Positions 1-11,229 of a stretch of DNA of 64,000 nt are shown in pieces. Origin of the DNA: Ananas comosus (taxonomy: Eukaryota; Streptophyta; Magnoliopsida; Poales; Bromeliaceae); contig NC_033627.1 in assembly GCF_001540865.1 (NCBI RefSeq), positions 5,385,234-5,449,233 of the forward strand. The letters are read 5' to 3'. Every line of letters starts with the position of its first letter. Position 1 is the first letter of the stretch. The notes below the pieces were generated by a model. That model searched no databases and was not told where the DNA came from. It was given only the letters and a program-made list of their open reading frames with translations. Both the position numbers and the translations under genes were made by a program.

Positions 1-1150
1 GGCTGAATTCATGCTTTCTCTTCTATTTTGCATTAATTTTTCATTACCTTGTATTTGGTTAAACCATCAATTAGTATTCTATTCAATTGTAGGATTATTC
101 TATTTTGGCTTATGATATGTGAATGTGAACTTTTTTTTGATTAATATTGTATGTATGTCGACTTGGCTACCTTATACAAAGTCTATTTAGATTGCGTTGC
201 TTCAATGTTTTGTTTGATGCTCTCCTAGCAACAAAGTTGTGATGCTACCTTCTCTATATCTTGCTGTCAGAATCTCTGTCATAGTATTTTAACAAGTATA
301 CCAGCTTGCATATAATGTTGCTAATTTTAGCCTTTTACAGATAAGGACATGTGTATGTACTTTAAACAAAATGCGCTCTTTAAAAACTCCTAAAAAGCTA
401 AGTTCTCCCAATGAACGTGATTGCAGCCCCTTTCTATTTATTGGTAGGATTTACACTTTCAAAGGGTACATATAGAAAATTTGAATTTCACAAGACTATA
501 TACATCTTGATAATTTTGCAACAATATCTAATAAGAACTTATATGTGAGGACTTTAGCGAGGCTTCGGTTTTCAAAAACTGTTGCTCAGAGTAATGTCGA
601 TGAGGCTTGTGACTAATGCAAATGTCGAAGTTCTCCATATATACTCAGACGATCAAGAGAGATTTGGTTAGATGCTATCTTTCATATATATTCTATCGTG
701 CAAGATAAAGCAGCCAGGGCAAATAGCATGACTATTAGCCATTCCCATGCTATCAATTGGATATCTAGAAAGGTAAAGTTATCTAAATATGCCTTCTTTT
801 TAGTGAGCTTTGGGTTTAGGGTTGGAACAACCCTGTGGTTTGTTCTGAATTTTCATAAAATATCCAAAAGCATTATGCTAATTTTTGCTTCTGTATTAGT
901 TGAAATTCTGATTTTGGCCTAAAATCTATCTTCATATTGCAATATAATTATTGTGTCTTAACTAAGTTACACCCCTAAATGCATTCTCTTCTTAGTATAT
1001 CTTGGAGACGTGTAAATATAAGTTAGAACTGCTTCTTAAAAAAATTTTACAAATTTTTCTCGGTCCTTTCTAGAAAATCTTTATAACCTTTTCGCAATTT
1101 TTTTTTTTTCACTAGATTCTCTAATATAAACTTGATGGATGTTTATTTTT
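1..1150. other. AT-rich intergenic stretch, no gene seen
   Basis: No exon-like or RNA-gene-like sequence is visible on either strand. Open frames are short and of ordinary AT-rich composition. Confidence 0.5.
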
Positions 1151-1154
1151 TCCC

Positions 1155-2174
1155 CTCTCTCTCTATCTCTGATATTAAAGATTTTGCTTGCTAATTGTGT
1201 ATGAAAAAGGTAAAGCTTAGTTTGAGCTCCAAGGAGGTAACTCTATCTCATCTCTTCTTAGTCCATCATATTTATATTCTAATTAGTTGTGTTGTGAGTA
1301 AAATTTGTTTAATATCAAATATCGTGTACATAAATAGTTATTTTTCAAAAAAATTTCAGTTTTGATTGCATTGAAAATTAGTTTAATCTTGCAAATTTGA
1401 GATCTTATTTTGATCTCATATGTTTTAGGTGGGTGAAGTAAAAAAAAAGTAAGTTAAAATGTTTGGAGGCCCCTTTAACTATATCCCGTTTTGATATATG
1501 CCCTTTATTTATTTATTTATTATTATTGACATTACTTTATTTTATTCGTTATGATGCAGGTTAAGGAACTTATTTTAAAATGCATTATAACTAGAAGGTT
1601 TTTGGTACATTTTTCTCTATGAAAATGTTAAGGAGAAAGTGAGCTCTATGTTGGCACTAAGGATTTTCTCAAAAGATGTAATGTCTATTTTAAGATTTAA
1701 CTGTTAAGCAAATGTTAAAAAGTTGAAGAAGGCCGGTCTAGATTTTATACATATTTTAAACCTTAATAGTTTTATATCGGTATACAAAGAGTTTTTTTTA
1801 AGTGCATGTATAATATTCTTTTTAACTTTTTCTTCGTTTTTTGTCATTTGTAGTAAATTTGTTTTATTATCCATGAACTTATGCAGTTTGATGATTTTGA
1901 CATACTATAATTGCCAGACCATTTTTATTTTATGATTTTGTTGTGAAAGCTATTATAAAAGTAGAGTTTTGGGTGACATGCAATCTCTCTTGAATACGAT
2001 TGATTAGTTTTGAATTATTGATTTTCTTTTTCTTATCATAATTTAGTTTTTTTATTTGAAATTTATAATTTATAATATGGTCTTTATATACTATTTTTGT
2101 ATTTTATTGATATTTTATTCTTTGCAATTTTTTTTAGCCATATCTACCCGCCGCAACGCGCGGGTCACTACACT
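1155..2174 (+). mobile_element. Degenerate Helitron-like element (possible)
   Basis: A GC hairpin at 2148-2167 (ACCCGC, short loop, GCGGGT) is followed by CACTACACTATAGT. This resembles the hairpin plus CTRR terminus of Helitrons but lacks an exact CTRR end. A pyrimidine-rich TC start with ATTAAAG lies near 1155. The 5' boundary is a guess. Compare the far cleaner end at 20439. Confidence 0.35.
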
Positions 2175-2498
2175 ATAGTTGTAGATTAATAATGTAATAA
2201 TAACTATATAGATTTTCATGCGTTTCCTTTGGCAATAATTCTTCTGATCTCCCCATTCACACGTTCAAATTTTTGCAAATTTGGTCAAATTATAACTCCT
2301 TTTCATCAATCATGAACATAAAAAAGATGTATTGATCATGAGGTGTACGTACCATAATATTTTTAAACTATTGTGTGTGAACACACCCATCATCTACATG
2401 AACACACAAAAAAAAAAAGAAAAAACAAAGAAAACAAGTATGTTGTTGTGGGTAACATGATCTCATTCCTGTGTTACAAATTATGAATATATATATAT

Positions 2499-2748
2499 AG
2501 AATTAGGCTGAAATACTATTAATAGTAAAACGTTTTTTTTGCTATCAAATTTTTAATCCTTGGATGAAAAATTGTAGGGTCAGGATGATATTAGTCGGTT
2601 AGAGTTGAATGGTCTCCCTAGGGTTGAGTGGTCCCCACTGGGTTATAGTATTTAATCCAATGGTTAGAAATAATGAAAAGAGTTGATCCAAAGGCTAAAA
2701 AACTGGTAACAATAATGGAATTTTGCTACTAATAGTAGCTCAGTCCAA

Positions 2749-2750
<2 letters not shown>
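2499..2750. repeat. Palindromic MITE, family C, copy 1
   Basis: A copy of about 250 bp whose reverse complement recurs at 53542-53793 and 53833-54078. Its ends hold near-complementary motifs (AATACTATTAATAGTA and GCTACTAATAGTAGC), and the middle holds the shared CCCTAGGGTTGAGTGG block. It sits between AT and CT/TA microsatellites, which would fit TA-targeted insertion. The superfamily is not proven. Confidence 0.6.

Positions 2751-2799
<49 letters not shown>
2749..2799. repeat. Compound (CT)n(AT)n microsatellite
   Basis: About 11 CT units run directly into about 14 AT units at the right edge of the family C MITE. Confidence 0.85.
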
Positions 2800-2803
<4 letters not shown>

Positions 2804-3186
2804 AAGGGATATGAAATATATTTCTTGTTATGAAAAAGTGACTCTCCAATCTATATGTACACGTACTCTCCAACTATATATACTTTTTTCTAATTTTTAC
2901 GCTCTATGTGTGTAATTTTATATGGGCTTATGAGTTTGCAAAAGATGAAGCTAACAAGAAAGATTGGTATTTTTTATTTTTATTCTTATTTTTTTTTTGG
3001 TGTGAGTGGGCGCTGTGGTTGTATGATTAAGTATAATTTAGATAGTGCGAAGAATTATACGAAAACATGGCCGTCACAAAGAAATTCTCATAAAATATTT
3101 GATATACTATAATAAAATATGTTTTAGATGATATTTTTTTAGATGCAAATAGACAAAGAGGTTTTAGGGCGCAAAAACAAGTTTTT

Positions 3187-3420
3187 ATTCTAGCATCTTT
3201 AATATTTGACATGTGTCGACACCATGTTTAAGCGTTGCCAATAAACATATTTTTATCAAATACTGATAAAAATATTTCGACTCTATATTAAAGCGTCGGT
3301 ATATATATTTTTCCCGATATATTTACGTAACGACTTTTACTCGACGCTTTCACAAGCGTTAGAGTTATTCTTATCGATCAACATTTTAAAGCGTCGCTAA
3401 TTATTATTTAAAGTGTTCTT
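3187..3420. repeat. CACTA-like subterminal repeat relic (AAGCGTYG type)
   Basis: Short GC-containing motifs (AAGCGTTG, AAGCGTCG and reverse forms such as CGACGCTT) recur about every 30-60 bp in both orientations in AT-rich DNA. This pattern is typical of the subterminal regions of En/Spm (CACTA) transposons. No CACTA terminus is visible, so the assignment is tentative. Confidence 0.35.
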
Positions 3421-3642
3421 GCGTGCAAGATTTGTTATATATACTAATTTTAGTCATCCAATTCGCGCTTGCGTGCACTTTGCTTTATTTATGATCATGC
3501 ATGGCTATATATAGTAAACGTACGTTATGAATGTTTATTTACACTTTCTACGTTGTATTTTTCTATTTGCTAAATTCTTTTATTGAACTTCAGATTTTGG
3601 TGACAATCTCTAAACCTCGTCAGTACATGATGATAAATAGTC

Positions 3643-3880
3643 CACTACTACAGGTACAAAATTTAGTGGCGACATATATCGCCACCATAGTTAAAATTGT
3701 CGTTACGAAAAACGTTTTGGCGGCGACAATTTGTCGCCGCATGCCGCCGCCTAAAATCCGTCGGTAAAACTATTTGATGGCGACAATTTATCGCCGCCAA
3801 AAGTTAGATTATTAGTGGCGACATACGATCGCCGCGAAACGTTAGACAATTAGTGGCGACATTGTGTCGACAATATTTAC
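3643..3880 (+). mobile_element. CACTA (En/Spm) transposon terminus
   Basis: The terminal sequence CACTACTACAGG at 3643 is followed by dense subterminal repeats of GTGGCGACA / TGTCGCC in both orientations to about 3870. This is the classic CACTA end structure. No matching inverted terminus or transposase is visible, so it is probably a truncated end. Confidence 0.6.
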
Positions 3881-4682
3881 AACCAATCGTGATTTCAAAT
3901 TTTTTTATCGAGATATATAATATATTAACATGTGTGCAGGTTTTGTATATTTCTATGGAATCCCTGAAACAAATAAATCTTTTAATTGTTTTCTAGTCAT
4001 TATCCTCAATATGAAATCGGATTTATTTTATTATGTATGTAGGCATAAAATTTATCCACGTAAAAAAAAGATTACTTGCATTTGTAGAGAAAATTATCAT
4101 TCCTGCTCATTACTAGCTTTAACCGTTACGTTGTTTTTCTCTACGTTTTATTCAGCACAAAAGTATATATAGAATCATTTTGGTTTGTCAAAACACTTCA
4201 ATCCTTCGTCGATGAACGTTGCGCCTTCTTTTTTGGATGGTGTTCTCGTTTCTCCAGTCCTTCGTCGATGAACTATGCAAGCTTATCAACTAGCTAATTA
4301 GGGTCTGTCTAGCAAAAAATGTACTATGTATTTCTCTTTAATTTGAGGATTTTTCTAATTCTGTATCGTCTCATTTGTTTAAATAAATTTTCGCTCTCAG
4401 ACGATTTCCCTCAAAAAAAAAAAAAAGAAAAAAGAAAAAAGAAAAAAGAAAAAATTGTGTTGATGGGATGGAGGAAGCAGAGAATTGAAATTTGTTAGAC
4501 CTGTGTAGATGCTTATATATGGGACCTCTTAAACTATGATTTTTTTTTTTTTTTTTTTTTCTTTTTTCTTTTTTCGATCTATAATTGGCTCCAATAATAA
4601 CTCGAACTGTCAGCAGGACCTCTTAAACTATGATTTTTTTTTTTTTTTGACATAAGATAAATTTTGAAAATGTATATATATA
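3881..4682. other. Gene-less stretch with poly-A and poly-T tracts
   Basis: No gene is seen. It contains an A-rich tract with GAAAAAA units (4410-4454), a long poly-T (about 4541-4571) and a second poly-T (4632-4649). The two poly-T tracts are each preceded by the same phrase, GACCTCTTAAACTATGA, about 95 bp apart. This is a short direct duplication. Confidence 0.6.
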
Positions 4683-4870
4683 TAGTGGTGCTTTCAATTT
4701 TCTAATCTTTGGATTAATCTTTTGATCATTTCTAATTTTTTGATTAATATTATTTTTCTACGGAGACTACTAACCCTAGGGGACCACTATCATCCGAATC
4801 CTATAATTCTTCATCCAAAAGCTAAAAGTCAGAACTTCTAATTTTCAAGTGTAAATCTTAACTATTAAAT
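4683..4870. repeat. Relic of the family C/D palindromic MITEs
   Basis: It shares the ordered blocks seen in the better copies: GTGGTGCT at the edge, CTTTGGATTAATC, CCCTAGGGGACCACT and CATCCAAAAGCTAAAA. The right end is degraded. TA repeats flank it on the left. Confidence 0.4.
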
Positions 4871-4975
4871 AGTTTAATAGACTCCTTTTTTCAATTGAAT
4901 TTGCTAATTACGTAATTATTTTCGTACTTTGTATTGTATATAACTTTATAAAGCCTTAAAGTACTATATATATAN

Positions 4976-5115
4976 ACCCGTTAGATCATACTATTCAACC
5001 AACCGCCCACTCAACCCTAGGGGGTCCACATCATCCTAACCGCACATCTCTCAATCCAATGGCCGAAAACTTGGTAGCACCAAGGATTTGGTACTATTAA
5101 TAGTATATTAGCCTA

Positions 5116-5120
<5 letters not shown>
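4976..5120. repeat. Family D palindromic MITE, truncated at an assembly gap
   Basis: It matches the right two thirds of the complete copy at 56044-56274: CCGTTAGAT, CCACTCAACCCTAGGGG, then GGTAGCACCAA and TAATAGTATATTAGCC. Its left part is missing directly at the N at 4975, so the truncation may be an assembly artefact. Confidence 0.6.

Positions 5121-5188
<68 letters not shown>
5121..5188. repeat. (TA)n microsatellite
   Basis: An uninterrupted run of about 34 TA units between two family D MITE copies in opposite orientation. The length is likely unstable in nature and in assembly. Confidence 0.9.
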
Positions 5189-5189
<1 letters not shown>

Positions 5190-5196
<7 letters not shown>

Positions 5197-5345
5197 GCTC
5201 ATATGCTTTTAAAAATACTAAGTTATTGGTGCTTGTAGATTTTTGGCCATTGGATTAAGAGATGTGCGGTTAGGATGATGTGGGCCCTCTAGGGTTGACT
5301 TGAGTGGGTGATTGGTCGAATAATATAATTTAGCGGTTGAAAATG
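5190..5345. repeat. Family D palindromic MITE relic, inverted relative to 4976
   Basis: It holds the reverse-complement blocks of family D: GGTGCTTGTAG, GGCCATTGGATTAAG, GATGTGCGGTTAGGATGATG and CCTCTAGGGTTGA. With the copy at 4976 it forms a loose inverted pair around the TA tract. Confidence 0.5.
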
Positions 5346-5625
5346 ATAAAAAAACGTAAATCTAACGGTAAAAAATTTACAAGTAAAAAATTTACAAAAT
5401 TATGTGTAACACATGCGACTAAAATGATTATTCAATTAGTAATTTCGCTCAAGTAGAACTGTCCGCTAAACAATTTTATAAAATTTAGAAGATCTAACTA
5501 CTAAAATTAAAAGTTCAAGCATCTGTTTGCAAAATAGTTAAAGTTCCATAATTTTGTACATTTACTTTTTTTCTTTTATTTAAGATGCGGAGGTGATAGG
5601 CTCCTAGCATTAAGAATGTCCCTAA

Positions 5626-6310
5626 GGGTGCGTTTGGTTCGCATTATGAAATATTACTAGGAATAAAAGATATCCGAGAATCTTATTCCTATTCATCCTA
5701 TTACTAAGAATATGGAATTCCTGTGTTTGATTTGCACGGTAATATTAATTAGCCATGTTATTTAATATTACAAAAAATATACAATTTATTTATTTATTTA
5801 TTTAATTAATTTTAGATAATGTTACAAAAAATTTCAACATATTTTTAGAAAAAATGAAGAGAGTATAAGTTTGAGAGAGAGAGCATAATTAAAAAAATAG
5901 AAAGAAAAATATAGTCGAAACTAGAGGAAGTGAGAGAGTTGAAATTTTAGAAAGAGAGAGAGAGAGAGAAAAAGCTTAGTTTAGAGAGAGAAAAAAGTTG
6001 AATTTTAGAGAGAAAAATAAATTGAGAGAGAGATATAAGGTTAGAGTGTAAAGAAAAATAATATCAATTAGCCGGCAGGTAAGAAGAAAGAAAGAGATTA
6101 GACATATTATGATTACCCCAATTCATTAATATGAGGATACCCACCCTCCCTCAAAGGAATGAGATTAGTACTTTGGGGTGAATCTTATTCCCAAGTGAAT
6201 CCAATATTACCAACTAGATTACTTAGTGCGTTTAGTCAAACACCGTCAATTTTTTTATTCCCATTGGATTAGTAGGAATCTTTAAAAGATAGCGCGAACT
6301 AAACGCACCC
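5626..6310. mobile_element. PIF/Harbinger-type MITE with TAA target duplication
   Basis: The termini are GGGTGCGTTTGGTTCGC on the left and the complementary GCGCGAACTAAACGCACCC on the right. The flanking trinucleotide is TAA on both sides (5623-5625 and 6311-6313), the target duplication expected for PIF/Harbinger. The 685-bp body is AT- and GAGA-rich with no transposase. Confidence 0.75.
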
Positions 6311-6313
6311 TAA

Positions 6314-7071
6314 ATGTAATCTGATTTAGATTCTGAACTGTAAGTTGACCATAGGAGATAACAACTAATTACTCTAAACAGTAGTGGTTTAGACGTACGT
6401 TTAGATCTGGCTAAGATAAGATTCTCATCAGAGTTATATATATTTATTCTTGGGTGAATAATTATTAATTTAGTGTGTTTACTTTGTACCTGGTCCAACC
6501 AGGTTTTCTTGATGAATTTTGAATATTGATTGGAAATACGTAGTTTAAGCATCAAAGTTGCGCCAAATGATGCAAAACAAAACACCAAAAAACTTCATTG
6601 AGCTCATGAGGGACCTTAAATTTATTTAAGCCCCAATTGGAAAAATTACGGCCCAAATTCAATTTTTTCCGCCCAAGGCGAAATCACATTTTTTATAGAA
6701 ATCTTTTATTACTTTGGAATGTTGGTATAAGCGCAAAACAGATTTTATAAACCCTCGGATAGTAGATGTAAAATTTACACTCGTAAGTCATAAAGTTGGG
6801 TATACAAGCTGCATTTTTCAATATACTAAGGTTTCGTTTGGAATTGTGGAAATATTACATTATATGCAGTAAAAAAGTGCGATGAAAATAAAAAAACATT
6901 ACTTATTTTCATACGTAATATTACGTTGCATATATCATCGGTTAAAAGATATTTTCTACAGTCCGATTGGGAAATGGAAAAGCATATACTTTCGCTCAAC
7001 GTTATTTTGTCCAACAGCATTAGATGAACCTTGCTCTAAATAAGAAATGATACTTGTAAGTAAGGGGTGTA
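6314..7071. other. Gene-less AT-rich stretch
   Basis: No gene, RNA or clear repeat structure is seen on either strand. Confidence 0.5.
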
Positions 7072-7800
7072 ATGTGGGCCGTGCCGGGCGAGCACGGCAC
7101 ACATTACCTGGGTCGAATCGGGCCCAGCGTAGGCCCGGCCCGTTTATTTAGACGGCACGCCCGGCCCGGCCCGGTCCGGGCCTCGTGCTAGCCCAGTAAT
7201 AGAGTTTTTGACCTTTCTTCTTTGTCCTTTTTTGTATTTTTTTTAAAAAAAATTTTGAAGAAAAAGAGATAAGTTGTTTTTAAATTATAAACTTTTGATT
7301 TAATGTTTTTAATTTACACAATTATACCCAACTTTTTTGAAACTTTTTTAAAAATTTTATAAATTATAAAATAATTAAACACTAACAATAAATTTAATTT
7401 TTTAATATTATATAAAATTTAAAACTTAGAGATTAAATTTTTTCACTTTCACTTTTATAGATTTTTAATATAAATATTTTAATTTACATTTGTTTGATCC
7501 AATAACCAACTTTAATATAAAAGTAATAACTTTTTTTCATAATTTTTTATTATTTGAAGTGAAATTGATAGTTAAAAAATTACAAAAAAATATATAAATT
7601 TTGAATTAATCATATTACATAATTATATTAGAGAAAAGTGTAAAAATTTAAAAAATAAAAAATATATCAAATATATATATTTTTTTATTTTTTGACCCTT
7701 TTGTTTTGAAAAAATAAAAATAAAAAAGTATTTTTTTAAAAAAAGGAAGGAACCCAACGGCTATAGTAACCGTGCAGGGCCGGGCGGCCCTAAACCCTAA
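7072..7800. other. AT-rich segment with GC-rich ends, possible hAT-type MITE
   Basis: A GC-rich left end (GGGCCGTGCCGGGCGAGCAC and GGCCCGGCCCG, 7077-7195) and a short GC-rich right end (GTGCAGGGCCGGGCGGCCC, near 7772-7790) flank 550 bp of nearly pure AT. The GC ends resemble those of plant hAT-derived elements. I found no clean 8-bp duplication. A short telomere-like phrase (CCCTAAACCCTAAA) lies at the right end. Confidence 0.3.
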
Positions 7801-8016
7801 ACTCTAAATCTAAACCTTACTTGTAAGTCTAAAAGTGAAAGCGAGTAATGTCATCATCTATGGGCCAATTCTTTTTTGCATTAATCTTCTCACCCTTTAT
7901 TTTTAATGACAAATGCTACTTGTACACCCAATAGTGAGGTGTAAATTTTATACCCACCCATCCGTCCAACAGTCTACATACCTATTTTAACCGTTAAACA
8001 TTAAAAGAAAATTAGT

Positions 8017-8680
8017 GGGTTTTTTTTGCATTTAGCCCCCTGACAAATTTTTATTTTAAAAATAGCACTATCAAAATTTAATTTACAAAAATGGCCCTAG
8101 ACCTGCCACGCAGGCGCCACGTCAGCGCCACGCGGGCGGGACTGGAGGCTGTAGTTAAGTTAAACACGGTGAACCATTCACTGTATCTAAACACGGTGAA
8201 TGGTTCACCATGTTTAGTACGTATTTTTTGTATATTGAAAAGAGGAATAGAGAATTTGTATTCCTTTTCTTCTCTTTTTCAAAAATCCGAACCCGAACCC
8301 GAAAATCAAATTAAAATCCAAACCCGGATCCGAACCCGACGGATTTTAAAAATTCATACCCATATCCATATCCGACCAAAAACTTGAAACCCGAGCCTAA
8401 ACCCAGCGGGTTTTAAAAATCTATACCGTTGGATGAAGATCGAAGAAATAAAAATTATTAAATATTTTATATATTGTATAAATAAATAAAAATAAATTAT
8501 GTATATATATATAATTTATTCGGATTTGGATTCGGATAATATTTCGGATATCCATACCTACCGCGTGGTGCTGACGTAGCGCCTGCGTGGTAGGCCCAGG
8601 GCCATTTTTGCAAATTAAATTTTGACAGGACTAATTTTAAAATAAAAATTTGCCAGGGGGCTAAATGCAAAAAAAGCCCT
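8017..8680. mobile_element. Long-TIR Mutator-like MITE
   Basis: About 120 bp at the left (GTTTTTTTTGCATTTAGCCC onward, to the CAGGCGCCACGTCAGC block) is the reverse complement of the right end (8570-8680). The TIR is therefore long and fairly conserved, which is characteristic of Mutator-like elements. The interior has degenerate CCGAACCCGA repeats and a small palindrome around CACGGTGAACCATTCAC at 8166-8216. There is no coding potential. Confidence 0.6.
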
Positions 8681-8959
8681 ATTTTTTTTTCTAGTCGGCT
8701 AAATATTAAAAAACCACAATCTTGTATATTTACACATGCCTCAAGTTTCAATGTAATAATTCTCCATTTCCCGACTCCCTTTGGCAAGATTTGGAAAGCT
8801 AGAAACAAAAGATAAATTTTTTTTTCCATAAAAATTCTTTCATTTATGTTATCTGTGATACCTTTTTTTTAAACATGATCTATGAGTATTTTTAATGCTT
8901 TTTAACTGATTTATTTTAAATAAATTAACCGATTAGCTACTAGCAGATTCCGTCCACAG

Positions 8960-9245
8960 GATGAATAAAAGTTAATGCCGGTGGGCTTATGCCATACAGA
9001 GGATGGAATTGTTGGTATTGGCTATATTGCTCGAAATAGGATTGATAATTTAGCTCGCTATTTACGAGATAACTCGTGTTCGAACTAGGGTTGGTATTAA
9101 GAATATCGTTGAACCTCTTCGGAATGTTAAATCTATTATCTATGGCATGGGGATCTAATCAAAAGTTTCCAACATGTGGAACTTAGTTTTCTTAATAGAT
9201 TAGCTAACCAAGCTGCTGATTAGCTAGTTTTTTTCTAGGCGTGTA
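8960..9245 (+). pseudogene. Decayed RNase H-like tail, probably from a LINE or related element
   Basis: Read on the + strand with frame shifts, 8966-9060 gives GIVGIGYIARNR-like text. Region 9166-9228 gives QHVELSFLNRLANQAAD followed by a stop. The latter resembles the last helix of plant LINE or reverse-transcriptase-associated RNase H domains (H-V-x-R-x-x-N-x-x-A-D). Stops and shifts make it non-functional. The identification is tentative. Confidence 0.35.
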
Positions 9246-9374
9246 AACAGAGCTGCTTTTGAATTGTCAATATCAACAAATATTGACTTTGACCATACCT
9301 TAAATCTCCATATTAGAAAATTATTTAGGTCAGATTAACAATTATATACTTATGCAGCATTAGGCCAATTTATA

Positions 9375-10797
9375 GGCCCATTTGCATAAAAAATCCAATA
9401 GTTTTGAACTTTTGCAGAGGCGGTCCGCTTCGGTTTTGTCCGACGCATCCTTAGCCGAGACTACACTGCAACTTTTTTTTTCTCTCCGACCCTCCTCCAC
9501 CACCTCCTCGACTCTTTACAACAATAAAGAGGGCAGCGTCACGTCCTCTTCCTCTCCTATTTTTTTCTCTCATTTTTTTTCTTTCTTTACGACCCTCCTT
9601 CACCGCCTCCACGACAGTAATAAGGATAGCACTACATTCTTTTCCTCAACCTTTGTCGGTGCAGGCGCCGGCGTCGGAGAAGGAAAATTCAGAGCGAGTG
9701 CGGGTGAGAGTGGAACCGAAAAAAAAATATGTAAAAAATAAAAAAAATAAAAAAAATAAAAAATAAAACATAAAGAAAAACACTTTTTTCTATAAGAAAA
9801 ATGCTTTTTTCTATAAGAAAATTGAAGAACTAGAGAGAAAAAAAGAAGATGAATTTAAACTATTTCAGGAGAATGTTGCACTATTTCAGGAAAAATGTTG
9901 TACTGTTTTAGAGAAAATTTACACTCTTTGAGAGAAAAAGTACACATTTTTGGATGAAAGTTGTATTTTCTGAACGAAAGTTACATTCTTTAAACGAAAG
10001 TTGCACTCTTTAGGCAAAAAATACACTATTTTTCCTCCTCTTCCTCTTTCTTCTCCTTCTTCTTCGTTCTCGTGTGTTTCTTCTATGCCCATCTCTTCTT
10101 CGCCCTCCATCTCCGTCAGCAGATCCTCTACTCAGTTCTCTCCGACCCTTTATTTTTTTTCCTCTCTGGTGGTGGAGGAGAGTCGAAGAGAAAGAAAAAG
10201 AGAGGGTCGTAGCACGGCCTCGGCGGAGTTCGAGGCGAGNAATTTGATTGCTTAATTATTCCATACTAAACTATTCAGATATGAAGGAAAAATACAAGTT
10301 TTGATTGACTAGGATTAGAAGGCGGAGTAAGAGGACGCAGCGTTGTCTTCGTTACCATTGTGGAGGGTTGCGGAGGTAGTAGAGGGGGGTCGAACAAAAA
10401 AAAAAAAATGAGAGAAAGAAAAGGAGAGAAAGAGAATGCGGCATTACTTTCTTTACTATCGTAAAGAGTTGAGGAGGCGATGGAGGTGGGTCAGAGAGAA
10501 AAAAAAAGGGTCGTGACGCAGTCTCAGTAAAGTTGGAAGTGAGGAAGGCGAAGGGAAGGAGCGCGGACGAGGGTAAAGGCGAGAGCGCACGGGACAGGCG
10601 AAATGGGCCGCCTTCGCCTCTGCCGCCCATTTCGAAGATAGAAAAAAAACAACAAGAGAAGAAAAGAGGAGAGAGAAAATAAAATAGGGGTATTTTGGTC
10701 AGTTTTTTAAAAATTCGGCATGAATCTATAAAATTCAAAAAATTTGGCATATTTTTGCAAAAGCTTAAAGCTAATAGAATTTTAATGCAAATTGGCC
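9375..10797. mobile_element. Mutator-like non-autonomous element, 1.4 kb
   Basis: The left end (GGCCCATTTGCATAAA ... GAACTTTTGCA) is the imperfect reverse complement of the right end (TTTTGCAAAAGC ... AATGCAAATTGGCC). Flanking nonamers CAATTTATA (9366-9374) and CGATTTATA (10798-10806) match at 8 of 9 positions, a Mutator-style duplication. The interior is pyrimidine-rich on the left and purine-rich on the right, so it is roughly self-complementary at low complexity. It contains one N at 10240. No transposase is visible. Confidence 0.55.
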
Positions 10798-10939
10798 CGA
10801 TTTATATCTTGTTGCAGCCTGTGGCCAAATAAAAATAAATGTCTTTGTTACCAAAAAAAAAAATGTAATTCTCTATTTAATATTTTAATATTTTATATAT
10901 AGTTATACTCCTTTTTTTTTGTCGCCTTAATAAAATAAA

Positions 10940-11220
10940 GGATAAACTTCAAATACCGCTTCTATGATTTCGCACTTTCTCACTTTAGTACCCTGTGGTT
11001 TAAAGTGTATCAAGTTAGTATCCTATGGTTTCATTTTTATTTTTTCATCAGCTTTTATATATTAGTTTTAACTTTGTCACTAATTTAATGAAAAAATAAG
11101 TGGAATCGATAATAAAAAGATAAAAATGAAACCACAGGACACTAAATTGATACACTTTAAACCACAGGGTACTAAAATAAGGTGGTGTGAAACCATAGGG
11201 GTGATATTTGAAGTTTTTCT
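10940..11220. mobile_element. Palindromic Mutator-like MITE with 9-bp target duplication
   Basis: A 281-bp element whose two halves are almost complementary. The left half carries CTTTAGTACCCTGTGGTTTA and the right half TAAACCACAGGGTACTAAA. The nonamer TAAAATAAA flanks it on both sides (10931-10939 and 11221-11229). Confidence 0.7.
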
Positions 11221-11229
11221 TAAAATAAA

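Noticed and set aside
698..922. 74-aa frame at the left end as a gene remnant
   Set aside because: No similarity to known motifs, no splice context, and ordinary AT-rich composition.
7786..7806. Interstitial telomere repeat (CCCTAAA-like)
   Set aside because: Only two perfect units followed by a diverged one. Too short to be more than chance or a transposon end.
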